Source: JAJDOJ01 sp034722015 (GTDB lineage Bacteria; Pseudomonadota; Gammaproteobacteria; JAJDOJ01). From it: a stretch of 30,147 bases of DNA. This document shows, piece by piece, positions 23,189 through 30,147 of this stretch. Within the stretch, counting starts at the first letter, position 1. Every line of letters starts with the position of its first letter. Below the pieces are notes generated by a model. It made no database searches and was not told the origin of the DNA. It worked only from the letters and a program-made list of their open reading frames with translations. The stretch covers positions 1-30,147 of the forward strand of contig JAYENI010000161.1 of assembly GCA_034722015.1 (NCBI GenBank), written 5' to 3'. A program made the translations under genes and the position numbers.

Positions 23189-26100
23189 AGAACCGGGATA
23201 TCTACCAGAGGGACCCCAGCAAGATCACCTTGCTGAACAACGGCGTCGCAACCATGACCGACGCCTTGACCTTTGAGGAGCGCCGCACGTTGCGCTTCGA
23301 GCTGGAGCACTTCGTCTGCGAGGGTGAATATCAGCGAGGCCTCGTCCGCATCCTCGACTCCTACGTCAGCAACCAGGGCCAACCCGAGCAGCGGGCGGCC
23401 TGGGTGAGCGGGTTCTTCGGCAGCGGCAAATCTCACCTGGCGAAGATGCTGCGCTTTCTGTGGACCGACTACACCTTTCCGGAAGATGGCGCCAGCGCTC
23501 GTGGTCTTGCGCGGCTGCCAAACGATGTGCAGGACACCCTGAAGGAGATCACGACGCTAGGCAAGCGCGCCCATGGACTTCACGCTGCCGCGGGCACGCT
23601 CGGCGCCGGGGCCGGCGACAGCGTTCGACTCGCGTTGCTCGGCATCGTTTTCAAATCCGTGGAGTTGCCCGAGAGTTACCCTCAGGCGCGCTTCTGCCTC
23701 TGGCTCAGAAAGAACGACATCTATGACCAGGTCTGCGCCGCTGTGGAGGCGCAAGGGCGCGAATTCCGTCGCGAGCTGAACGATATGTATGTCAGCCCGC
23801 TCATCGCCAAAGCACTGTTCGCGGCCGACCCTAATTTTGCCGGCAGCGAGAAAGATGCCAGGGCTACGCTCAGGGCGCAGTTCCCGAAACCGAAGGACAT
23901 CACCACCGACGAGTTCACTACCGCGCTGCAGGACGCCCTCGCCCCCGAAGGTAAGATGCCCTGCGCGGTCATCATTCTTGACGAGGTGCAGCAGTACATC
24001 GGCGACGACTCCAGTCGGTCCTATGTGGTGCAGGAAGTTGTGGAGGCCTGCAGTAAGCGGTTTGGAGACCGCCTGCTGTTCCTGGGAACCGGACAAACGG
24101 CGCTGTCCGGAACACCTGCGCTACAGCGTCTCCAGGGTCGGTTCACGGTCAATGTTGAACTCTCCGATACCGATGTCGAAACGGTCACACGTCGAGTCGT
24201 ATTGGCGAAACGTCCGGACCGCGTCAACGACGTCAAATCAACGCTTGATGGCAATGCGGGTGAACTGGACCGGCACCTGGTTGGTACTAAGATTGGCCCC
24301 CGTAGCGAAGACAAGTCTGTGCTGGTGGAAGACTACCCCCTGTTGCCGGTTCGGCGCCGCTTCTGGGAGCACGCACTACGCGCAGTCGATCGGGCGGGCA
24401 CTGCAGGGCAACTGCGCACCCAACTGCGCATCGTCTATGACGCCATCCGCCGCACGGCCGATGACCCGATCGGCACGGTGGTACCTGCCGACTTCCTGTT
24501 CGAGGAGATCTCCGCCAACCTGCTCCAGTCCGGCGTGCTGCTGCGCGAGGTCAATGAGACGATCGCAAGCCAAGACGACGGCACACCCGACGGACACCTG
24601 AAGTCACGGCTCTGCGCCCTGGTCTTCCTTATCCGCAAGCTGCCCCGAGAGGCCGGTGTCGACATCGGTGTTCGTGCCACGGCGGAAACCCTGGCGGATT
24701 TACTGGTGAAGGACCTGGCCAGGGATGGATCCGCGCTGCGAGCTCAGCTTCCGAAATTGCTGGACGAACTCGTCGCCGCCGGCACGCTGATGAAGCTCGA
24801 CGACGAGTACAGCCTGCAGACGCGGGAGAGCAGTGAGTGGGAAGCGGAATTCCGCAACCGGCAGATCAAGCTCGTCAACGATCCCACGCGGCTGGGCAGC
24901 AAGCGCGCCCAGTTGCTCGGTGCGGCCGTTCAGGAAGCGGTCGGGTCCGTAAAACTGCTGCATGGCAAATGCAAAGAGCCCAGAAAGCTGGCCCTGCACT
25001 TCGGGGCCGAACCGCCGCTGGGGACCGCGCATGAGATTCCCGTGTGGATACGCGATGGTTGGGGCGCCGATGAGAAGAGTGTGATCGCGGATGCGCGTGC
25101 GGCAGGATCGGACAGTCCGATCATCCATGTGTTCGTACCGAAGTCCCGCGCGGATGCACTGGCGCGTGTCATTGCGTCACAAAGCGCGGCCAAGGACACG
25201 CTCGAATACAAGGGCGTGCCGTCGAGCCCAGAGGGCATCGAGGCCCGGCAGGGGATGGAGACGCGGCTGACCGAGGCGGCCAACAGTCTGCGGTCGCTGG
25301 TCACCGAAGTGATCGATGGGGCGAAGGTTTTTCAGGGGGGAGGTACAGAGCGGTTGGAGGCGACCCTGCTGGACAAGGTCAGGGAAGCTGCCGACGCCTC
25401 TCTCGCCCGGCTCTTCTACGACTTCAAGGACGCCGACGATCACCGCTGGCCGAAAGTCATCGAAAGAGCCCGCAAGGGCGCCGAGCACCCCCTGGAGGCG
25501 CTGGATTACAGCGGCAAGACCGAGGATCACGCGGTGTGCTCCGCGGTGCTGTCTTTCGTCGGTTCCGGAAAGAAGGGCAAGGAAGTGCGTTCCCACTTTT
25601 CGGCCCCCCCCTACGGCTGGTCGCGTGATGCGGTTGATGCCGCGCTCATCAGCCTGTTCGGGACCGGGCACCTGCGGGCGACTGCCAACGGCACACCGCT
25701 CAAGCCCGGGCAGCTCGACCAGGCCAAGGTATCGAGCACCGATTTTCGGGTCGAAAGTGCAACCATCGACACCCGCCAGCGGCTGAAGCTGCGCAAGCTC
25801 TTCCAGACGGCAGGGGTAGACTGCAAACCGAATGAAGAGGCCGTAGCCGCCGGAGAGTTCTTGGCTCGCTTAGGCGAGCTCGCTCGCGGCGCTGGCGGCG
25901 AAGCGCCACTTCCGGAACGTCCGGATACCAGCCATCTTCTGGACCTCCAGTCCCTCGCCGGCAACGAGCAGTTGGTCGGCATTCTGGATCGTTACGACGA
26001 GCTTCTAAAGAATATTGAAGACTGGACCAGGGCGCGTGATCTGGCCGAGAAGCGCCTGCCCGCGTACAAGCGTCTGCACTCCCTGGCGCGCCATGCCGAT

Positions 26101-26628
26101 GGGCTGGATGCGGCGAAGGAAGCCCAACCGCAGATTGAGGCAATCGCGGCCAACCGCAGCCTACTCGACCCGGCGGATCCAGTACCCGATCTCGCGAAGG
26201 TACTGGTGGATGCGCTGCGCGCCGCGCTGGCGTCGGCGGAGACGCATTGCTCTGAAACCTACGAATCCGAATTGAGGTGTCTGGAGGCCGCCGAAAGCTG
26301 GCAGAAGATTGAACAAGGAGACCGCGACAGGATTCTGAACGGATTGCATATCGCGAAGGTCACAAAAGGCGCGACTGGCACCGAGCAGGAGGTGCTCGAA
26401 TCCGTGGAACGAATTTCCCTCGATGCCTGGAGGACCCGCACGGCGGCATTGCCACAGCTCTTTACGGATGCGCGCATCCAGGCCGACAAGCTGGTCGAGC
26501 CGAAGACGCATCACGTGAAGCTGGGCAGCGCCACGCTGCGCACACCCGACGAGGTGAAGGCTTGGGTCGAAAAGACCGAGCAGGAATTGTTGGAAACACT
26601 GAAACTGGGGCCGGTTGTCGTAAGCTGA
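23185..26628 (+). CDS. brxC: BREX system ATPase BrxC
   Basis: 1147 residues from the ATG at 23185 (ATGA overlap with brxB; AGGAGTG upstream). The longer frame from 22831 is just brxB in another register. BrxC is the large P-loop ATPase of BREX. It starts with the typical RDIYQRDPSKITLLNNGVA; Walker A is GFFGSGKSHLAK at about residues 76-87, and Walker B is AVIILDEVQQYIGDD at about 260, with a likely sensor segment RLLFLGTGQTAL soon after. The remaining ~800 residues are mainly helical, with charged stretches. It is expected to act with BrxB, PglX and PglZ in methylation-dependent exclusion of phage DNA. All visible ATPase motifs are intact and length is normal (about 1200). Confidence 0.95.
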   Translation: MKNRDIYQRDPSKITLLNNGVATMTDALTFEERRTLRFELEHFVCEGEYQRGLVRILDSYVSNQGQPEQRAAWVSGFFGSGKSHLAKMLRFLWTDYTFPEDGASARGLARLPNDVQDTLKEITTLGKRAHGLHAAAGTLGAGAGDSVRLALLGIVFKSVELPESYPQARFCLWLRKNDIYDQVCAAVEAQGREFRRELNDMYVSPLIAKALFAADPNFAGSEKDARATLRAQFPKPKDITTDEFTTALQDALAPEGKMPCAVIILDEVQQYIGDDSSRSYVVQEVVEACSKRFGDRLLFLGTGQTALSGTPALQRLQGRFTVNVELSDTDVETVTRRVVLAKRPDRVNDVKSTLDGNAGELDRHLVGTKIGPRSEDKSVLVEDYPLLPVRRRFWEHALRAVDRAGTAGQLRTQLRIVYDAIRRTADDPIGTVVPADFLFEEISANLLQSGVLLREVNETIASQDDGTPDGHLKSRLCALVFLIRKLPREAGVDIGVRATAETLADLLVKDLARDGSALRAQLPKLLDELVAAGTLMKLDDEYSLQTRESSEWEAEFRNRQIKLVNDPTRLGSKRAQLLGAAVQEAVGSVKLLHGKCKEPRKLALHFGAEPPLGTAHEIPVWIRDGWGADEKSVIADARAAGSDSPIIHVFVPKSRADALARVIASQSAAKDTLEYKGVPSSPEGIEARQGMETRLTEAANSLRSLVTEVIDGAKVFQGGGTERLEATLLDKVREAADASLARLFYDFKDADDHRWPKVIERARKGAEHPLEALDYSGKTEDHAVCSAVLSFVGSGKKGKEVRSHFSAPPYGWSRDAVDAALISLFGTGHLRATANGTPLKPGQLDQAKVSSTDFRVESATIDTRQRLKLRKLFQTAGVDCKPNEEAVAAGEFLARLGELARGAGGEAPLPERPDTSHLLDLQSLAGNEQLVGILDRYDELLKNIEDWTRARDLAEKRLPAYKRLHSLARHADGLDAAKEAQPQIEAIAANRSLLDPADPVPDLAKVLVDALRAALASAETHCSETYESELRCLEAAESWQKIEQGDRDRILNGLHIAKVTKGATGTEQEVLESVERISLDAWRTRTAALPQLFTDARIQADKLVEPKTHHVKLGSATLRTPDEVKAWVEKTEQELLETLKLGPVVVS

Positions 26629-26659
26629 CCACTCCCAAAAGAGATTGGAGAACGCCGCA

Positions 26660-26881
26660 ATGAACAGACAATTGACTGCGATTATCGAGCGAGAGGGCGA
26701 CGGGTACGTGGCCCTGTGCCCGGAAGTGGATGTGGCAAGTCAGGGCAGTACCGTGGACGAGGCGCGTAACAATCTCAAGGAGGCATTGGAGCTGTTCTTC
26801 GAGACCGCCTCGGCCGCCGAGATCCAGCAGCGGATGCACAGTGAAGTCTATGTGACGAACGTCGAGGTGGCCATTGGCTAA
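26660..26881 (+). CDS. hicB: HicB-family antitoxin
   Basis: 73 residues from the ATG at 26660, with GGAG about nine bases before; an in-frame TTG at 26645 is less likely. The partial RNase H-like HicB fold is clear: LTAIIEREGDGYVALCPEVDVASQGST-VDEARNNLKEALELFFE. It is the short form without a separate C-terminal DNA-binding domain. HicB neutralises HicA. It sits 31 bases after brxC and overlaps hicA by eight bases. Order is antitoxin first, opposite to the classical hicAB order but common. The pair separates brxC from pglX, which are normally neighbours in BREX type 1. Confidence 0.93.
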   Translation: MNRQLTAIIEREGDGYVALCPEVDVASQGSTVDEARNNLKEALELFFETASAAEIQQRMHSEVYVTNVEVAIG

Positions 26882-27092
26882 GCTCCGCGTTCTCTCCGGC
26901 GTCGAGGTTTGCCGGATCCTGGCCGATCACGGTTTTATGGAAGTGCGGCGGCGCGGCAGCCACGTGGTTATGCAAAAGGCTGAGGGCGAAGGCACCGTGA
27001 CGGTTCCAGTGCCAGATCACAAGGAACTACGCACCGGGACACTGATGTCGATCATCCGGCAATCGGGCCTGCCGCGTTCCACCTTCGAGTAA
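26874..27092 (+). CDS. hicA: HicA-family mRNA interferase toxin
   Basis: 72 residues starting at a TTG (26874) that overlaps the hicB stop region; no better ATG fits the conserved N-terminus KLRVLSGVEVCRILADHGF. HicA is a double-stranded-RNA-binding-like fold ribonuclease; the catalytic His lies in RRRGSHVVMQK and the domain ends with VPVPDHKELRTGTLMSIIRQSGL. All family features are present, so the toxin should be active. It is nine bases upstream of pglX on the same strand and is presumably transcribed with the BREX genes. The weak TTG start may keep its level below that of HicB. Confidence 0.93.
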   Translation: MAKLRVLSGVEVCRILADHGFMEVRRRGSHVVMQKAEGEGTVTVPVPDHKELRTGTLMSIIRQSGLPRSTFE

Positions 27093-27101
27093 TGGGATCC
27101 A

Positions 27102-30100
27102 ATGCAGACGCTCGCGCCTGATCTTCGCCGGCAACTCGAACGAACGGTCGTCGAGGCCCGCGATGTCGCCGAGGCCGGTGCACGCGTTGCGCTCGAAGCA
27201 CTTGCCGTGCAGCACCATGAGCCTTACGGGCACATGGACGGGGAGCAGCGCACACTACGCAAGCGCCTGCGTGCACATGCCCGCCAGCTTGGCGATCGCG
27301 TCGATGCCCGCTCGGGGGGCCACGGCATCGATCACCTGGTGCGCGAGTATGCCTACGAGCACTGGCACGGCATGCTGTTCGCCCGCTTCCTCGCCGAGAA
27401 CCATTTGCTGATCGAGCCGGAGATGGGCGTGGCCATCACGCTCGACGAATGCGAGGAGTTGGGCAAGGACGAAGGTGTCGACAAATGGATGCTGGCGGCA
27501 CGCTTTGCCCACGGCATGTTGCCGCAAGTGTTCCGGCCGGATCATCCCGTCTTCGAAGTCCAGTTTGCGCGGGAACATCGGCTGAAGTTGGAAGGTTTAG
27601 TTGAAGACCTGCCGGTAGACGTGTTCACGGCGGCGGATTCGCTCGGTTGGGTTTACCAGTTCTGGCAGACGAAGAAGAAGGGCGAGGTTAACGCCGCCGG
27701 CGGCAAGATAGGCGCGGATGAGCTGCCGTCCGTTACGCAACTGTTCACCGAGGATTACATGGTGAACTTCCTCCTGGACAACACGCTCGGCGCGTGGCAC
27801 GCCGGCAAAGTCTTCGCCGCGAACCCTAAGCTGGCCGAAAACGCCCGGAGCGAAGGCAAACTCCGCCAGGTCGTCGCGCTGCCGGGCTGCCCGTGGAGCT
27901 ATCTCCGCTTCATCCATTGCAAGACTCCCTCGCCCCTTGGGGGAGAGGGTGGGGGTGAGGGGGGGGCCTGGACACCCGTCGCCGGCACATTCGGCGGGTG
28001 GCCAAACTCTGCTAAGGAAATCAAGTGCCTCGACCCGTGCATGGGCAGCGGGCATTTCGTGGTGGCGATGTTCGAGCGGCTGGTGGCCTTGCGCCTAGCC
28101 GAGGAAAAGCTGGACGAAACGACGGCGGTGGCCTCTGTCATCCGCGACAACCTGTTCGGTTTGGAGATCGACCCGCGCTGCACGCAGATTGGCGTGTTCA
28201 ACCTGGCGCTGGCCGCGTGGCGGCGCGTGGGCCATCGCCCGCTGCCGGCGATGAACCTGGCCTGCTCCGGCCTCGCGCCGAACACCCGTGAAGCTGACTG
28301 GCTGGCAATCGCCGGCGATGACCAAAAGCTCCATCGCGGCACGGAGCGGCTTTACCGGCTGTTCCAAAAGGCGTCGGTGCTGGGCAGCCTCATCAACCCG
28401 CGCGCTAGCAAGGGCGATTTGTTGGAGGCCACGTTTCACGAACTCCAGCCGCTGCTGGATAAGGCGTTGGCGCATGAGACCCAGGACGACACCGCGCATG
28501 AAATGGCCGTGACCGCGCGCGGCCTGGCCAAGGCGGCAGAAATTCTCACCGGCCAGTTCACGCTCGTCGCTACCAACGTGCCTTACCTTCGGCGGGGAAA
28601 CCAATTTGCAGAACTTCAAGACTATGTTGAAGAATTTTTCACAGATGGACGGGCAGATTTGGCAACAGCATTTCTTCAACGTTGCCTCGCTTTATTGGAG
28701 CCAAATGGAACGTCTGCTTGTGTCAGCCAACAGCACTTTCTCTACTTGGGAAGCTACGAAGATTTCAGGATCAGCATGCTCGCCAAAACGAGGGTCAAAT
28801 TTGTGGTCAGGCTTGGCCCTGGATCGTTTGAAGCCATATCAGGAGAAAATGTTACCGTAGCTTTAAGCTGCGTATCGCGCTCCACGCCAATCGGGGACGA
28901 GAGCCTTTTTTACTGTGACGCGCAGACTGCGAAAACACCAACGGATAAGGCCGAACTGATTCGATGTGGTGAGTTTACCGAGCTTGGGCAGAATGCACAG
29001 AGCAATAACCCCGACTCACGAATCGGGTTCTCTCATGACTCGTCAACACCCCTATTGCACACAAGGAGCGGTGCTTTTGTCGGACTTCAAAATGGTGACA
29101 CGCCTCGATTTGTTCTGTCATTCTGGGAACTTCCACGGATCGCATTCCCTTGGGATGCCTTTCAGCTCACCAGCGACGAGACGACGCCTTATGGCGGAAG
29201 AGATGGAATTCTTCGATGGGAAAAAGGAAAAGGAGTGCTTGCGTCAGCTCCGTATGCGCGGGTGCAAGGGACTGAGGCGTGGGGGCGCAAAGGCGTCGCA
29301 GTGCGGAATACAATTCCGCTACCCGTCACGCTCTATTCAGGTGAACTTTACGACCAAAGCAGTACAGGCATTATTCCTGAAGATCCCAAGGATTTGCCAG
29401 CCCTATGGGCGTTTTGTTCGTCTTATGAGTTTTTCCCAGCGGTTCAATTGGTCGATGGGAAGAGGAACAAGACCAACCAAACTTACCTGAAAATTCCCTT
29501 CGACCTAGCCCACTGGCAGAAGGTGGCGGCGGAGAAATATCCGGATGGATTGCCGAAGCCGTTTTCGAGCGACCCGACGCAGTGGTTGTTCAGCGGGCAA
29601 CCCCAAGGTTCAGACCAGCCGTTGCAGGTAGCGGTGGCCCGGTTGCTCGGTTACCAGTGGCCGCGTCAGACCGGCTCCAGTTTTCCCGATTGCCCGGCGC
29701 TCGGCCCGGATCGTCTGGAAAAAGTGGCGGATGACGATGGTATCGTTTGTGTTCCTGCCGTCCGGGGCGAGCGCCCTGCACACGAGCGAGTGTTGCGGAT
29801 GCTGCAGGCCGCCTGGAGCGATGACTGGAATGACGGAATACTCGCGAAGCTGCTGACCGCTGCGGGCAGTTCAAATCTCGATGACTGGCTGCGCAACGGA
29901 TTCTTCGAACAGCACTGCAAGCTGTTCCACCACCGCCCGTTCATCTGGCACATCTGGCACATCTGGGACGGCCGCAAGCGCGACGGCTTTCATGCCTTGG
30001 TCAATTATCACAAAATCGCTGGGAGCGATTTTGGACAGCTGAAGGCTGGCCCGAAGGGCGAACCCCAGGGAGGGGGTGAGCACAAGCTTGCCGAGGGTGA

Positions 30101-30147
30101 TGGCAACGGCCGTCGACTGCTTGAATCGCTGACCTACAGCTACTTAG
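27102..30147 (+). CDS. pglX: BREX adenine-specific DNA methyltransferase PglX/BrxX (3' end outside window)
   Basis: Open frame from the ATG at 27102 to the window end, 1015 codons, without a stop. It is the N6-adenine methyltransferase that marks host DNA in BREX. The SAM motif DPCMGSGHF is at about residue 311 and the catalytic motif is NVPY at about 492 (N-x-P-Y; NPPY is commoner). N-terminal landmarks include VREYAYEHWHGMLFARFLAENHLL and TEDYMVNFLLDNTLGAWHAGK; the C-terminus has FEQHCKLFHHRPFIWHIWHI and GFHALVNYHK, typical of PglX. Oddities: a REP-like palindrome encodes SPLGGEGGGEGG before motif I; a 900-bp low-GC block follows NVPY and probably covers target recognition; a WHI repeat is expanded; and a Gly-rich insertion follows NYHKIAGS. 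The frame remains intact, so function is likely. pglZ and brxL should follow. Confidence 0.94.
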   Translation, partial: MQTLAPDLRRQLERTVVEARDVAEAGARVALEALAVQHHEPYGHMDGEQRTLRKRLRAHARQLGDRVDARSGGHGIDHLVREYAYEHWHGMLFARFLAENHLLIEPEMGVAITLDECEELGKDEGVDKWMLAARFAHGMLPQVFRPDHPVFEVQFAREHRLKLEGLVEDLPVDVFTAADSLGWVYQFWQTKKKGEVNAAGGKIGADELPSVTQLFTEDYMVNFLLDNTLGAWHAGKVFAANPKLAENARSEGKLRQVVALPGCPWSYLRFIHCKTPSPLGGEGGGEGGAWTPVAGTFGGWPNSAKEIKCLDPCMGSGHFVVAMFERLVALRLAEEKLDETTAVASVIRDNLFGLEIDPRCTQIGVFNLALAAWRRVGHRPLPAMNLACSGLAPNTREADWLAIAGDDQKLHRGTERLYRLFQKASVLGSLINPRASKGDLLEATFHELQPLLDKALAHETQDDTAHEMAVTARGLAKAAEILTGQFTLVATNVPYLRRGNQFAELQDYVEEFFTDGRADLATAFLQRCLALLEPNGTSACVSQQHFLYLGSYEDFRISMLAKTRVKFVVRLGPGSFEAISGENVTVALSCVSRSTPIGDESLFYCDAQTAKTPTDKAELIRCGEFTELGQNAQSNNPDSRIGFSHDSSTPLLHTRSGAFVGLQNGDTPRFVLSFWELPRIAFPWDAFQLTSDETTPYGGRDGILRWEKGKGVLASAPYARVQGTEAWGRKGVAVRNTIPLPVTLYSGELYDQSSTGIIPEDPKDLPALWAFCSSYEFFPAVQLVDGKRNKTNQTYLKIPFDLAHWQKVAAEKYPDGLPKPFSSDPTQWLFSGQPQGSDQPLQVAVARLLGYQWPRQTGSSFPDCPALGPDRLEKVADDDGIVCVPAVRGERPAHERVLRMLQAAWSDDWNDGILAKLLTAAGSSNLDDWLRNGFFEQHCKLFHHRPFIWHIWHIWDGRKRDGFHALVNYHKIAGSDFGQLKAGPKGEPQGGGEHKLAEGDGNGRRLLESLTYSYL
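27927..27966. repeat. REP-like palindrome inside pglX
   Basis: CCCTCGCCCC-TT-GGGGGAGAGGG (27927-27949) followed by a G-rich tail to about 27966. It resembles the CCCTCTCCCC...GGGGAGAGGG extragenic palindrome found in many proteobacteria, here in frame in a coding region. Confidence 0.75.
29943..29969 (+). repeat. 9-bp tandem repeat in pglX (three units)
   Basis: ATCTGGCAC occurs at 29943-29951 and 29952-29960, and ATCTGGGAC at 29961-29969. It encodes I-W-H, I-W-H, I-W-D where PglX proteins normally have a single WHIWDGRK. Confidence 0.9.

Overview
The window is chromosomal DNA from a high-GC bacterium. My sampled coding lines outside two low-GC patches are about 60-63% G+C. The gene set (MaeA-type malic enzyme, IlvD, MarC-family protein, Tat-exported ferredoxin with an NrfD partner, BREX) and numerous small palindromic repeats suggest a gammaproteobacterium, perhaps Chromatiales-like. 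That placement is inference; there is no rRNA or marker gene to confirm it.

Left part (1-8000): the C-terminal half of an SNF2-type helicase runs in from the left edge. It is followed by a small MTH1187/YkoF-like thiamine-binding-family protein, a secreted hypothetical protein on the minus strand, a low-GC oleate hydratase (ohyA) followed by a perfect 25-bp-arm inverted repeat, then ilvD and a MarC-family membrane protein.

Middle part (8000-18500): a MazEF-like toxin-antitoxin pair with a palindromic operator; a 157-bp miniature inverted-repeat element (MITE copy 1) touching the stop codon of the malic enzyme gene maeA; an amidase-signature hydrolase; a TrpF-like gene that appears to carry an internal in-frame deletion; an NCS2-like permease; an exported acetolactate decarboxylase; and a minus-strand respiratory module. 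That module consists of a multihaem cytochrome c broken by a frameshift in a G9 tract, a Tat-exported four-cluster ferredoxin and an NrfD-type quinol-interacting membrane subunit, all with overlapping start and stop codons.

Right part (18500-end) looks like an accessory island. A minus-strand three-gene operon of uncharacterised proteins (a DUF6880/SWIM-associated helical protein, a small frameshifted gene, and a 379-aa protein) is followed by MITE copy 2, which has cut into a RelE/HigB-like toxin gene. Next come an orphan minus-strand terminator and a strong sigma70-like promoter only a few bases from the start codon of brxA. From there a BREX type 1 phage-defence operon runs to the right edge: brxA, brxB, brxC, an embedded hicBA toxin-antitoxin pair, and the methyltransferase gene pglX, which is open at the window end. 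pglZ and brxL, expected next, would lie outside. pglX shows signs of rapid change: a low-GC central block, an in-frame REP-like palindrome, a 9-bp tandem repeat, and a Gly-rich C-terminal insertion.

No tRNA, rRNA, CRISPR array, integrase or complete insertion sequence was seen. The two MITE copies have exactly the same length, lie in opposite orientation about 12.4 kb apart, and share a central hairpin in which at least one base pair covaries. They are the clearest element of undescribed type in the window.
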